Below, piece after piece: positions 8,233 to 17,308 of a stretch of 64,000 bases of DNA (positions are counted from its first letter, which is position 1; every line of letters starts with the position of its first letter). The stretch covers positions 124,001 to 188,000 of the forward strand of contig NZ_MARB01000004.1 in NCBI RefSeq assembly GCF_001715975.1, read 5' to 3'. A program made the translations under genes and the position numbers. The DNA is from Candidatus Thiodiazotropha endolucinida. Its GTDB lineage: Bacteria; Pseudomonadota; Gammaproteobacteria; Chromatiales; Chromatiaceae. The notes below the pieces were generated by a model. That model searched no databases, was not told the DNA's origin, and saw nothing but the letters and a program-made list of their open reading frames with translations.

Positions 8233-8991
8233 TTAGACCCTGCCTCGATCTATCCTGGGATGGTTGCGAATAATCTGCGCAAGTTCATGGACGAATGCAG
8301 AGGCTACCCGGCGACGTCCATTTTCATTCAAGTGTCCGCCGTCATCGGTGTACTCCCCGATCAGCGAATAATAGGTCTGGCCATCCATTTTGAACGCCTC
8401 CCTTTTACCATCGGGATAGGTGGATTCGCTTGCCGCAATATCCACGATGTGTGATTGAGTATAGTGGGTGCGCAGTAAGTGATTAAATTGGTTGCGCTTG
8501 ATATTGTCCAGTTTACTGTTGTTGGGCCTTCCCAGAAGTTCTCTTATCCTGACTCCCAGTCCGCCGGGAGAGTGTCTGAGCGGTACCGTGGCATGGATAA
8601 ATGTAATCTCGGGATGCCTGTCTATAAAATTATCCATGATTCGTTTGAAGTCTTCGAACAACTTTGTCACATCAGAGTCACGGTTAATATCGATATAGCA
8701 AAATTTCAACAGCGCGTAATCGATCTTTCCAGTCAGCTCCCGATCGAGGATTCTGCCATAATCGACACATTTACTTAGCGGATCGGTATTCTTGCCCACG
8801 GTGCTATGCAGCAGACACCCGGAGGCTCCACCGACCTCAGCACTATTCCCCGTTATATTCAGATCGATCTCTTGATAATCCCCTGACAGTTCCTCTATAC
8901 CGGCGATAATGTTTCTGCCAACGGATTGATGTCCAAAAAAAACCCTTGCGTCTGCCAGGGTTTGCAAATCCCTCTCCAATGTCTGCGGCAC
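8233..8991 (-). CDS. SGNH/GDSL-like hydrolase family protein, cytoplasmic
   Basis: The 252-residue protein has the block order of a divergent SGNH hydrolase: an N-terminal strand VFFGHQSVGRNI, where GDS is replaced by GHQS with the Ser kept; a middle block YALLKFCYIDIN; HATVPLRHSPG; and a C-terminal DDGGHLNENGRRR carrying the Asp-x-x-His pair. Such proteins may be esterases or carbohydrate deacetylases, but the substrate cannot be told. No signal peptide is seen. The start is GTG at 8991, supported by AGGAGG 8 nt upstream; no ATG fits as well. The gene stands 95 bp upstream of nothing functionally obvious: DAHP synthase follows on the 5' side in the same direction. Confidence 0.75.
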   Translation of the reverse strand: MPQTLERDLQTLADARVFFGHQSVGRNIIAGIEELSGDYQEIDLNITGNSAEVGGASGCLLHSTVGKNTDPLSKCVDYGRILDRELTGKIDYALLKFCYIDINRDSDVTKLFEDFKRIMDNFIDRHPEITFIHATVPLRHSPGGLGVRIRELLGRPNNSKLDNIKRNQFNHLLRTHYTQSHIVDIAASESTYPDGKREAFKMDGQTYYSLIGEYTDDGGHLNENGRRRVASAFVHELAQIIRNHPRIDRGRV

Positions 8992-9086
8992 TATTGATGC
9001 CTCCTATTGATGACTGGAATAACAATCTTTAAAAAACGAGCAACGTTATAGCGACTGCTCTCATCAGTCACATGGCCAATCGCCAC

Positions 9087-10160
9087 TCAACCCAACTCCT
9101 GATAGCCGCGCCGCAATAGCTGTTCCGTGGTTTTCCAGTCGATACAGGCATCCGTGACCGATACGCCATAGTCCAGATCGCCTTTGATATCCTGTCGACC
9201 GGCTTTGATATGGCTCTCCAGCATCGCCCCAAGAATATAAGATGGTTCACCATCACTTCTTGCCCGGCAGATCTGCGCTATGAGATTGTCCCAAACCATA
9301 ACCTGACGTGTGTAGTTTTTTCCGCTATTGGCGTGCGAACAGTCGACCATCAATCTCGGATTGAGCGCCTTTGATCGCAGCATTTCCGCAGCCTTGAACA
9401 CATCTTGTTGATCATAATTCGCGCCTTGACTGCCACCCCGCAGGATCAGGTGGGTATCACTATTGCCCGTGGTTTCAACGATTGATGTTTCACCGTGCTC
9501 GTTGATGCCCAAAAAGGTATGCGAGCTGGCGGCGGACAACATGGCATCAACCGCAACCTTGGTGTTACCGTCGGTGGAATTTTTGAATCCTACCGGCGCC
9601 GACAGGCCTGATGCCATCTGGCGATGGGTCTGGCTCTCTGTGGTGCGTGCCCCAATCGCAACCCAACCGAGCAGATCACCGATATATTGCGGTGTGAACG
9701 GCTCGAGTATCTCGGTGGCCGTAGCCAATCCGAGACCATTGATATCAAGCAGCAGTTTCCTGGCCAGGTGTAATCCCTTAGCCATGTCGAATGATCCGTT
9801 CATCTCCGGATCGTTGATCAAGCCCTTCCAGCCGATTGTTGTGCGGGGCTTTTCAAAATAGACTCGCATCACAATATACAACCGGTCACTTAGCGCATCT
9901 GCCAATGGCTTGAGTCTTTGGGCATAATCCATGGCCGCAGACGGATCATGTATCGAACAGGGCCCGACGATAACCAATGGGCGTTGGTCATCGCCGGCTA
10001 TGATGTTATGAATGGTATTGCGCACCTCGAGCACATGCTCATAGAGGGTGTCACCAATTGGCATCTCCTGTAACAGATCGAGAGGACGAATCAATCTGTG
10101 GGTGCTGGATACCCGAATATTGGATACCCGGCTATCAATTATCGGCCGCTCAACCGTCAT
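9087..10160 (-). CDS. 3-deoxy-7-phosphoheptulonate (DAHP) synthase, class I AroF/G/H type
   Basis: This enzyme makes DAHP from phosphoenolpyruvate and erythrose 4-phosphate, the first step of the shikimate pathway. The 357 residues match the length of AroF/AroG/AroH. Clear motifs are VGPCSIHDP (Cys68, metal ligand), FEKPRTTIGWKGLINDP, GARTTESQTHR, GFKNSTDGN and MVDCSHANS. The ATG at 10160 has AAAGGT upstream; the TTG at 10199 is rejected. Which aromatic amino acid controls this isoenzyme cannot be read with certainty, so no gene symbol is given. It appears to be a single-gene unit. Confidence 0.95.
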   Translation of the reverse strand: MTVERPIIDSRVSNIRVSSTHRLIRPLDLLQEMPIGDTLYEHVLEVRNTIHNIIAGDDQRPLVIVGPCSIHDPSAAMDYAQRLKPLADALSDRLYIVMRVYFEKPRTTIGWKGLINDPEMNGSFDMAKGLHLARKLLLDINGLGLATATEILEPFTPQYIGDLLGWVAIGARTTESQTHRQMASGLSAPVGFKNSTDGNTKVAVDAMLSAASSHTFLGINEHGETSIVETTGNSDTHLILRGGSQGANYDQQDVFKAAEMLRSKALNPRLMVDCSHANSGKNYTRQVMVWDNLIAQICRARSDGEPSYILGAMLESHIKAGRQDIKGDLDYGVSVTDACIDWKTTEQLLRRGYQELG

Positions 10161-10344
10161 CACAATTACCTTTGGGCGCTGCTTGCAAAACTCTAGCAAT
10201 GGACTTGCGTCAAGTTTCAGTTATTAATGGCTTACATTGACAGGTTAGTTGATTGCATAGGGAAAATACAACACGGCAACGGGACATTCATAATCTGCAT
10301 ATGTTTGCGGAGGGATTGCCGCCGGGTTGTCTTGACCTGGGCTT

Positions 10345-10812
10345 TCATTTGGCAATCTCCGCCAGGCGCGCATTCAACAATTTCAACAGATCATCAGCGG
10401 CCAATTCGATCTCTAGGCCGCGTCGTCCGGCGCTTACGAAGAGCGTGGGGAAATCGATAGCGGAACGATCTATCAGGGTTAACAGGCGCCTTTTCTGGCC
10501 CAATGGACTGACACCACCCAAGACATAGCCGGTGCTTCGCTCCACTTGCTTGGCATCGGCCATGGCAACTTTCTTCACATTCACCGTTTTTGCGAACGCC
10601 TTCAGATCAAGCTGTGACGAGACTGGAACTACTGCCACAGCCAATTCCCTGCCATCCAGCCTAACCACCAGTGTCTTGAATACCCGTTCAGGAGGAATAC
10701 CAAGCTTTTCAGCCGCTTCCATACCATAGGATGGATGCGCCGAATCGTGTTCGTAAGCATGGGTCTGAAACCTGATCCCTGCCTTCTTCGCGGTATTGAC
10801 TGCTGGTGTCAT
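10345..10812 (-). CDS. ybaK: Cys-tRNA(Pro) deacylase, YbaK/EbsC family
   Basis: YbaK hydrolyses Cys-tRNA(Pro) mischarged by prolyl-tRNA synthetase. The 155 residues cover the whole single-domain family. Typical stretches are the N-terminal TPAVNTAKKAGIRF, then HPSYGMEAAEKLGIPPERVFKTLVV, the conserved Lys in this last block, and VGGVSPLG-like YVLGGVSPLGQ near residue 100. The ATG at 10812 overlaps the stop of the upstream PqiA-like gene in an ATGA, so the two are probably cotranscribed even though their roles look unrelated. Confidence 0.92.
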   Translation of the reverse strand: MTPAVNTAKKAGIRFQTHAYEHDSAHPSYGMEAAEKLGIPPERVFKTLVVRLDGRELAVAVVPVSSQLDLKAFAKTVNVKKVAMADAKQVERSTGYVLGGVSPLGQKRRLLTLIDRSAIDFPTLFVSAGRRGLEIELAADDLLKLLNARLAEIAK

Positions 10813-11315
10813 TTTAATTGTACAAAACCGGCAACCCGATGTGTGACATACATGATCAGTAAAACCGCCGCGGCAAACAGATAGAGCCCGGCATGCAGTT
10901 CAATCTCAGCAATCACGTCCAATTTTACCGTAACGATCATCACTGCAACCACCATGACATCCAACATTCCCCAGCGTCCGTAATCGTGCATCATCCTCAG
11001 GATTCGGATATATCGGGTCGAGTTGACTTCACGCAGTTGCAGCAGCAGAAATAACAACAGAATTTTCAAGACGGGCAGTACCACGCTGAACACCCCCACC
11101 AGGACAAACAGAAACCAATGCCCCCGCTGCAGCAACTCGTGAATACCCGACATGACTGAAAACGAGTTGGCGATAAACAGAAACTTGGTCAACGTCAGCA
11201 TGGGCAAATAGAGGCCCGCAAGCAGCAGACAAGTGGAAAGAATCAGTAACCAGCGCAGCCATCTGGCCGACTGATGCGGAATCACCGCAAGCATCGCCTC
11301 ATCCCGCTCCTGCAT
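10809..11315 (-). CDS. PqiA-like inner membrane protein, single domain
   Basis: This 168-residue membrane protein has four hydrophobic segments (about 18-38, 60-90, 115-135 and 142-160). The family mark is the loop RMMHDYGRWGMLDVMVVAVMI, which matches the YGRW-x-MLDV segment of paraquat-inducible protein A. PqiA normally has two such domains and works with the MCE protein PqiB in envelope lipid transport; here there is one domain and no MCE gene nearby. The start ATG at 11315 gives a short cytoplasmic N-terminus. It overlaps ybaK by 4 bp. Confidence 0.8.
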   Translation of the reverse strand: MQERDEAMLAVIPHQSARWLRWLLILSTCLLLAGLYLPMLTLTKFLFIANSFSVMSGIHELLQRGHWFLFVLVGVFSVVLPVLKILLLFLLLQLREVNSTRYIRILRMMHDYGRWGMLDVMVVAVMIVTVKLDVIAEIELHAGLYLFAAAVLLIMYVTHRVAGFVQLK

Positions 11316-11531
11316 TTTTCATGACTCGCATCTAGATGGAAACCTCAGGAAATCTGGCAATGCCCTTCACATCAGTCATCACCGACGGAGTTCCGGAATC
11401 CTCACCATGAACACCTCGCTGGGGATACCGCCCCATTGACACACCATTCCATACGCTCGCACAGGTTCGAAAACCAAATAGCAATTTTGCAACATGGCAA
11501 TGGGCAACAAACAGGGGTATATCCGTGATGA

Positions 11532-11984
11532 TCACCGGTAGCGTTTACCCCGGTGCTCTATCCAGCCTCCCTGCTGCCTGCCCTGAGGATCATGATGGGT
11601 CCAGTGCACCACACCCCCCCTATCATTCCACTCATAGATACCGGAAAACTCAATACTGTCGCCTTTATCGAGCGCATCCACTCTCGGCGCAAGATCGATA
11701 TTGTGCGCAATCAATACAGTATGGCCGGAATCCAGGCGAATGATGAACCGTTGATGTCTACTGCCGTCAAGGTCATCCGCAAGCAGTCTGATCACCTCTC
11801 CTTCACCCCTTACCCGTAGATCCTTTGCCCGTTGCCGAAAGGCGCGTGTAATCTGATCATCGCCTACTGAATGCTCCGATCCATCGGGAAGTACGACCGG
11901 GGCGTTTCCCGCTTGCTGTAGCAGTCCGAAATAGCCTGCGAGAAGGATAAGGAGAACAGCGACAATTTTTTTCAACAGCAACAA
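11532..11984 (-). CDS. DUF3465 family protein, probably secreted or membrane-anchored
   Basis: The 150-residue protein starts with an N-terminal hydrophobic segment (about residues 5-25) after two Lys, a signal peptide or anchor. The rest fits DUF3465: a beta-rich body with FIIRLDSGHTVLIAHNIDLAP and the family mark GVVHWTHHDPQG followed by GWIEHRGKRY at the C-terminus. It resembles an OB-like fold, but the function is unknown. No ATG fits; TTG at 11984 is the probable start, 17 bp after the hspQ stop, so it is likely translated from the hspQ transcript. Confidence 0.8.
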   Translation of the reverse strand: MLLLKKIVAVLLILLAGYFGLLQQAGNAPVVLPDGSEHSVGDDQITRAFRQRAKDLRVRGEGEVIRLLADDLDGSRHQRFIIRLDSGHTVLIAHNIDLAPRVDALDKGDSIEFSGIYEWNDRGGVVHWTHHDPQGRQQGGWIEHRGKRYR

Positions 11985-12001
11985 AATGTCTCAACCCGTT
12001 T

Positions 12002-12331
12002 TCAGTTAGCTCGCCTGCCGGTGACATATCGTCCGTCAATGAAGTCGTCAAAAAACTCCTTTATCAAGGGGTGATCGACAGGTTCTATACTCATATCAGT
12101 TGTCAGATTGCGTTCTGCCACATAGGTTTCGTTATTTGCGCTGTGGACCAGCACCCGATACCAGGGTTGATCCTTTGGTGGCCGGGTACGGGCAACCTGA
12201 TCATACCACTCATCACTCAGCATGAATTTTGCGTCCACATCCACTATGACTCCGCGATAGTCGAATAAACGATGGTAGACAAGTTCGCCGACACTAAACT
12301 TGGCCTTAGTCGTCTCTAAATCCAAAGTCAT
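12002..12331 (-). CDS. hspQ: Heat shock protein HspQ
   Basis: HspQ is a small haemimethylated-DNA-binding (YccV-like) protein that adjusts protease substrate choice in E. coli. The 109 residues show the family pattern: FSVGELVYHRLFDYRGVIVDVD at about 8-29, DEWYDQVARTRPPKDQPWYRVLV, and the segment TYVAERNL near residue 71. The ATG at 12331 has GGAG 9 nt upstream; the outer GTG at 12346 is rejected. It is the first gene of a two-gene unit with the DUF3465 protein. Confidence 0.93.
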   Translation of the reverse strand: MTLDLETTKAKFSVGELVYHRLFDYRGVIVDVDAKFMLSDEWYDQVARTRPPKDQPWYRVLVHSANNETYVAERNLTTDMSIEPVDHPLIKEFFDDFIDGRYVTGRRAN

Positions 12332-12533
12332 CAGGGGCAACTCCACGGTGGATAGACAGGCCTACTTTATCACATCCATTCATCGTCCCGATCGAAGATG
12401 ATTTCAATGGCTCCGGTTTGGTCGATCGATTGAGAAAAACCCATCTGCGTCACGCTGTTATGCGGATTCCATCTATGCTGATCAAGCAGCTCCTGATATG
12501 ATCGCGCACGTCTGAAATAATGGGATTGCTGTC

Positions 12534-13241
12534 ATGGTGTTGGCCAACTATTTCACTGCCAAGGGTAACCAGGTCAAGTTCACGCGCGACCAAGCCAGTC
12601 GATTTGCGAAAGAAATTGCCAACGATTTCAATCCGTTACATAATCCGGATGCAAAGATGTTTTGCGTGCCCGGTGACCTGCTCTTTTCAGTTGCCCTCGA
12701 CTATCTCGGACTGAGCCAGCATATGCATTTCACCTTCTCCGGCATGGTGAGAGACAATATGGTGATCTTCCCCGACGGCGATCTATCACAAATTGATGTA
12801 GTGGATGAAAAAGGCAAACAGTACCTCTCAATCGAGCGTGAAGGGGATACCACCCATGATCCGCAACTGATCGGATGCCTCTCCAGCCGTTATGTCGCTT
12901 TCTCGGGCAAGGCGTTTCCCCACATACTCGTGCCGCTGATGGCCGCGGAGGGGGTCATGATAAACCCAGCACGGCCTCTGGTGATGTACCAGAGCATGGA
13001 GATCTATCTTGACCGCCTCGACCTAAGTGATCCCAAGCTGGAATCCACCGGCTCATATTTGGACATACAGGGAAAAAAGGGTACGGTACGCCTCGACTTT
13101 CGGTTTATGGAAGCGGGAATCGAGGTTGGACGCGGCGCTAAATATATGGCTTTAAGGGGACTGCAGCCCTATCAGGATGACGTCATGCAACATGTGATTG
13201 CAGAGTATAACGACTACAAACAGGCCTACACAGCAGATTGA
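12534..13241 (+). CDS. DUF3581 family protein
   Basis: The 235-residue protein matches the gammaproteobacterial family DUF3581: N-terminal LANYFTAKGNQVKFTRDQASRFAKEIANDFNPLH, followed by the FCVPGDLLFSVAL segment. The arrangement, with D-F-N-P-L-H near residue 33, recalls the hydratase/hotdog motif of MaoC-like enzymes, so a hotdog fold acting on an acyl group is possible but not shown. No signal peptide or membrane helix is present. The start ATG at 12534 is the first in frame. It is monocistronic and convergent with the SRP RNA gene. Confidence 0.82.
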   Translation: MVLANYFTAKGNQVKFTRDQASRFAKEIANDFNPLHNPDAKMFCVPGDLLFSVALDYLGLSQHMHFTFSGMVRDNMVIFPDGDLSQIDVVDEKGKQYLSIEREGDTTHDPQLIGCLSSRYVAFSGKAFPHILVPLMAAEGVMINPARPLVMYQSMEIYLDRLDLSDPKLESTGSYLDIQGKKGTVRLDFRFMEAGIEVGRGAKYMALRGLQPYQDDVMQHVIAEYNDYKQAYTAD

Positions 13242-13282
13242 AAGCTTGAGCGGGACGCTTTCTATTCGGTCCTGTTGATGGT

Positions 13283-13394
13283 GGCGGGAAGTACCAGCCA
13301 CACCCCGGCACACGATGCCACTGCTGCCGCTGCTCCCTTCCGGGCCTGACGGGGTTCACAGCTTCTCGTTGCGGGGGGACCGATACCTACCGCC
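13283..13394 (-). ncRNA. ffs: Signal recognition particle RNA (4.5S type)
   Basis: The minus strand carries the nearly invariant SRP tetraloop region CAGGCCCGGAAGGGAGCAGC with the following GTGTGCCGGGGTG, as in E. coli 4.5S RNA. The ends pair: GGCGGTAGGTA at the 5' end (13394 downward) with TACTTCCCGCC at the 3' end, giving a long hairpin of about 112 nt. This RNA binds Ffh and targets membrane proteins. The ends are estimated from the pairing and may shift by a few bases. Confidence 0.93.
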
Positions 13395-13454
13395 ATAAGA
13401 GCTGGGGATTATACCCATAATTCCGGGCCATAAAAGCTTGAATCCCATTATTTG

Positions 13455-14096
13455 TCAATTACAACCAACCACCAGGCCTCTATCGATAATTATCGAGCGT
13501 AGCTCCGGCCAAACATTGTCCAACAGGACAGGCTGGGCCCGGTCATTGGGATGGACGCCATCGGCTTGCATAAGCTGGTTATCCAGGGCCACATCCTGCA
13601 AAAAGAAAGGCACCAGGGGAACTGATTCCGCTTCGGCGACATCATAATAGACTTGGTGGAAGGCATTGACGAAATCCTCGCCATAGTTCGCCGGCAGGCG
13701 GACACCCAACAGTAGCACTGAGGCATTGCTCTGTTTGGCAAGATGCACCATCTGTTGCAGATTGTGCCGCATGGTTTTGATGGCGATACCACGTAAACCG
13801 TCATTGCCGCCAAGTTCGATAACGACGATATCGGGTCGGTGATTGGTCAGAAGTGCCGGAAGTCGGCTCAGCCCACCCTTGCTCGTATCACCGCTGATAC
13901 TGGCATTGACCACGCTGAAGGAGTCACAATGCTTTTCGAGACGCATTGTCAGGAGTGTCACCCATCGCCGCTCGGTGGTGACACCATACCCGGCACTCAA
14001 ACTGTCACCGACAACCAATATTTTGGGCATCGCCGCAATCAGCGCCACCGGCCAAGTCAGAGAGAACATTAATAACAGCTGTAGGATTTTTTTCAT
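13455..14096 (-). CDS. tesA: Arylesterase / thioesterase I, periplasmic GDSL family
   Basis: TesA is a periplasmic esterase, thioesterase and lysophospholipase. The 213-residue precursor has a signal peptide (residues 1-22, cut after IAA). All SGNH blocks are present: GDSLSAGYG with Ser32, SGDTSKGG, GGNDGLRG, and DGVHPN with Asp179 and His182. The start ATG at 14096 lies in the palindrome CATG, which also holds the start of the divergent ybbA at 14095, so the two start codons share two bases. An upstream TTG at 14114 is possible but gives a poorer signal peptide. tesA beside ybbA-ybbP is conserved in E. coli. Confidence 0.94.
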   Translation of the reverse strand: MKKILQLLLMFSLTWPVALIAAMPKILVVGDSLSAGYGVTTERRWVTLLTMRLEKHCDSFSVVNASISGDTSKGGLSRLPALLTNHRPDIVVIELGGNDGLRGIAIKTMRHNLQQMVHLAKQSNASVLLLGVRLPANYGEDFVNAFHQVYYDVAEAESVPLVPFFLQDVALDNQLMQADGVHPNDRAQPVLLDNVWPELRSIIIDRGLVVGCN

Positions 14097-14787
14097 GTTG
14101 CAACCATCATCCAATCAACACCCTGTGACCGCAAGTGGCCTGGTGAAGTTCGTCGAGACAGCTGCAGGCCGGATAGATATCCTGCAGCGGATCGACCTGG
14201 AGGTATCACCCGGCGAGGCAGTGGCGATCCTCGGCGCCTCGGGTTCGGGTAAATCCACGCTACTGGGATTGCTGGCCGGTTTGGACCAGGCCTCCTCCGG
14301 TGAGGTCAGACTGTTCGACACCCCCTTGAGCGGATTGGATGAGGATGGTCGTGCCGCGCTGCGTGCCGGCAAGGTGGGCTTTGTTTTCCAGTCATTCCAA
14401 CTGCTCTCCGGCATGACTGCCCTGGAGAATGTCATGTTACCCCTCGAACTGGCGGGGCATCAGGATCCCGAACAGGCGGCCAAGGCCGCCCTGTCACAAG
14501 CCGGACTGGCGCTGCGCCTGCACCACTACCCTTCCCAACTTTCTGGAGGTGAACAACAGCGAGTGGCGTTGGCACGCGCATTTGCCCCGGATCCCAGGAT
14601 ACTGTTTGCGGACGAACCGACCGCCAACCTGGATGCCCATACCGGAGAACGGGTGGCCGATCTGCTTTTCAAACTGCAGGAGCAGAGCCAAACCGTACTG
14701 ATTCTGGTGACCCACGACGAGATGCTGGCCGGTCGCTGTGATCGTCGCCTCTATCTCCGCGACGGCATGCTGGAGAGCGAAGCTTGA
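14095..14787 (+). CDS. ybbA: ABC transporter ATP-binding protein, LolD/YbbA type
   Basis: The 230-residue ATPase has Walker A GASGSGKS (47-54), the FQSFQLLSGMTALENVMLPL pattern of the MacB/LolD class after the Q-loop, signature LSGGEQQRVALARA, and Walker B ILFADEPT followed by the H-loop THDE. It should drive the permease encoded directly downstream, a mechanotransmission-type ABC system acting on envelope substrates. The start is the ATG at 14095 with AGGA 9 nt upstream; a longer frame reaching back to 13843 runs antisense through tesA and is rejected. Confidence 0.94.
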   Translation: MLQPSSNQHPVTASGLVKFVETAAGRIDILQRIDLEVSPGEAVAILGASGSGKSTLLGLLAGLDQASSGEVRLFDTPLSGLDEDGRAALRAGKVGFVFQSFQLLSGMTALENVMLPLELAGHQDPEQAAKAALSQAGLALRLHHYPSQLSGGEQQRVALARAFAPDPRILFADEPTANLDAHTGERVADLLFKLQEQSQTVLILVTHDEMLAGRCDRRLYLRDGMLESEA

Positions 14788-17273
14788 ACTCACTCCGTTT
14801 TGCATTGAGATTGCTGCGCCGGGATTGGCGTGCCGGGGAGCTTAGGTTATTGGCTATTGCAGTGGTGATCGCCGTGGCCTCGGTGACTTCGGTGGGTTTC
14901 TTTACCGACCGCATTGAGCGCGCCATGGCACGCCAGGCGAGCGAGGTGCTGGCGGCCGATCTGAGGGTCGAGAGCAACCAGCCACTGCCCGGGTTTCTTC
15001 TTCAGGAAGCGGAACGAAGACAGCTCGCTCATGCCACGACCCTCAGCTTCCCCAGCGTCATCCTGCATCGCGACTCGACCCAGCTGGTCCAGGTAAAAGG
15101 GGTCTCCGACACCTACCCACTGCGTGGAAAGATGCGGGTTCGAGACAGCGTGACAGGAGCGGACCGTGTTGCCGATACCGTACCGGCTTCGGGCGAGGCA
15201 TGGCTGGAAGAACGCCTGCTGCCCCTGCTGGGTGTCGCTATCGGTGATCAGATCAAAGTGGGGAAACGCAGTTTCCGGGTCAGTCGCATCATCGTCTATG
15301 AACCGGACCGTTCAGCCAATCTGTTTCAACTGGCACCCCGGCTGCTGGTCCCCCTCGGCGATATCGAGGAGACCGGCTTGCTGGGTCCCGCAAGCCGGGT
15401 CAGGCACTACTTGCTGATAGCGGGTCCCCCTTCTGAGATGAGCGACTACCGGTATTGGGTGGAAGACCAGAATATCGGTGGTCTACAGGTTGAGGATATC
15501 CGCTCGGCCCGGCCGGAACTGCGTAGTGCTCTGGACCAGGGGGGGCGCTTTCTGCGCCTTGCCGCCGCCACCGCCATCCTATTGTGCATGGTGGCCGTAG
15601 CACTCTCCAGCCGCCGTTTTGTGGAACGGCAGTCGGATAGCAGTGCCCTGCTGAGATGCCTTGGCGCCAGTCGCCGGCAAGTCACCCGGATATTCATTCT
15701 GCGCCTGTTGAGTCTTGGGCTGATCGCCAGCCTCATCGGCGTATTCACCGGATTAGGCGTACAGACCCTGCTTATTCGACTGATCGGTCACTGGTTCACC
15801 AGCCAGATCCCGGCGCCAACGGCCTGGCCCCTGGTATCGGGTCTTATCACCGGCATTCTGGTGCTGATCGGTTTCTCCCTACCCTCTATCATTCGCCTCG
15901 GCGAAGTGCCTCCATTGCGAGTGTTCAGACGTCACCTGGACGCACCGCCCATCAGCTACAGGCTGTTTCTCATGGCTGCCCTGCTCTCATTGAGCATATT
16001 GCTGGTATGGCAAATCGGCAATGACGAGATGGCCTTGCGCCTGATTTCCGGTCTCCTGGCCGGACTGACAATTCTGCTTTTGATTTCGCGCCTGCTGGTC
16101 TTTGTACTGGCGCCGTTACGGCATCTTACGGCCGGTTCATGGCGCTATGGGCTGGCCAGCCTGTCACGCAATCCAGCCACAACCACCATGCAGCTGACCG
16201 GTTTCGGTTTGGGTTTCACAGTGTTATTGCTGCTGGCGATTGTCAGGGTCGATCTGTTATCCAGTTGGCAGGGCGCGCTTCCCGACGACAGCCCCAACCA
16301 GTTTCTGATCAATATCCAGCCCGATGAGGTTGAAGCCGTGCGTGATCTGCTGGCCCAGGGCGGCATCATGACGAATGGACTGTTTCCCATGATCCGCGGC
16401 CGTCTGGTCAGTATTAATGGGGATCCTGTCAGTCGCGACGATTACGACAATCCCAGGGCTCAGCGGCTTGCAACCAGGGATTTCAACATAAGCCATGCAA
16501 CTCAGCCCCAGCGCGACAATAAAATCGTCTCTGGCCGTTGGTGGTCGGAATCGCAGCGGAATGAATCTTGGTTCTCGGTGGAGCTGGGATTGGCGGAGAC
16601 CCTGGGGATACCCCTCGGCACGGAGCTGGAGTTCGAGGTTGCCGGCAGCCGCGTTATGGGCCGTGTAGAAAACCTTCGTTCGGTGGAATGGGACTCCTTC
16701 AATGTTAATTTCTTTGTTATCGGTACACCGGGATTACTGGTCCAACAACCGGCCACCTACATCACCAGCTTCTATCTGCCTGCTGAAAAGAGGCAGGTCC
16801 TGCACAGTCTGATCCAACGTTTCCCCAGTATCACGGCACTGGACGTCACTGCACTGATGACGCAGGTGCGTAGCATTATGGATCGCGGCGCCCTGGCGGT
16901 AGAGTCGGTTTTCCTGTTTACCCTTGCCGCCGGACTGATCGTACTCTACACAGGCATTCAGGCAAGCCATGAACTGAAGGTACAGGAAACCGCCGTATTA
17001 CGCACACTCGGTGTCAAACGTAGCATCCTGCTGCTCTCCACCTTGCTGGAATTCGCTCTGCTCGGTGGGTTGGCGGGCCTGATATCAGCTGCATTGGCCA
17101 GTGCGATCAGTTATTCACTGGCAAATGCGGTATTCAATCTACCCTGGGAACTCAATATTTCGATGTGGCTTGCCGCCTTGCTGGGAGGCGCGGTATGTGT
17201 CGGTATTGCGGGTACCCTGGCCAGCCGATCACTGCTCAACACCCCGCCTCTGGTGACAATGAGAAAAGCGTGA
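14784..17273 (+). CDS. ybbP: FtsX-like ABC transporter permease, YbbP type
   Basis: The 829-residue inner membrane protein has the layout of YbbP: an N-terminal transmembrane helix, a large periplasmic domain, a first FtsX unit of three helices (about 260-380), an extra pair of helices (about 395-445), a second periplasmic domain, and a final FtsX unit near the C-terminus (about 710-820). It is the partner of the ATPase just upstream. The start is TTG at 14784, overlapping the ybbA stop as TTGA, with GGAGAG 8 nt before it. The substrate is unknown; in E. coli YbbAP is linked to envelope functions of TesA-like esters only by neighbourhood. Confidence 0.92.
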   Translation: MNSLRFALRLLRRDWRAGELRLLAIAVVIAVASVTSVGFFTDRIERAMARQASEVLAADLRVESNQPLPGFLLQEAERRQLAHATTLSFPSVILHRDSTQLVQVKGVSDTYPLRGKMRVRDSVTGADRVADTVPASGEAWLEERLLPLLGVAIGDQIKVGKRSFRVSRIIVYEPDRSANLFQLAPRLLVPLGDIEETGLLGPASRVRHYLLIAGPPSEMSDYRYWVEDQNIGGLQVEDIRSARPELRSALDQGGRFLRLAAATAILLCMVAVALSSRRFVERQSDSSALLRCLGASRRQVTRIFILRLLSLGLIASLIGVFTGLGVQTLLIRLIGHWFTSQIPAPTAWPLVSGLITGILVLIGFSLPSIIRLGEVPPLRVFRRHLDAPPISYRLFLMAALLSLSILLVWQIGNDEMALRLISGLLAGLTILLLISRLLVFVLAPLRHLTAGSWRYGLASLSRNPATTTMQLTGFGLGFTVLLLLAIVRVDLLSSWQGALPDDSPNQFLINIQPDEVEAVRDLLAQGGIMTNGLFPMIRGRLVSINGDPVSRDDYDNPRAQRLATRDFNISHATQPQRDNKIVSGRWWSESQRNESWFSVELGLAETLGIPLGTELEFEVAGSRVMGRVENLRSVEWDSFNVNFFVIGTPGLLVQQPATYITSFYLPAEKRQVLHSLIQRFPSITALDVTALMTQVRSIMDRGALAVESVFLFTLAAGLIVLYTGIQASHELKVQETAVLRTLGVKRSILLLSTLLEFALLGGLAGLISAALASAISYSLANAVFNLPWELNISMWLAALLGGAVCVGIAGTLASRSLLNTPPLVTMRKA

Positions 17274-17308
17274 ATTGGAGGTTTTACACAGCTGACTGAT
17301 TTCAGCAA

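Noticed and set aside
10471-10490. Copy of the dispersed GTTAAC element within ybaK
   Set aside because: The bases fit the conserved YbaK coding sequence, so the resemblance is likely chance.
13843-14094. N-terminal extension of ybbA upstream of 14095
   Set aside because: It runs antisense through tesA and the added residues do not fit ABC ATPases.
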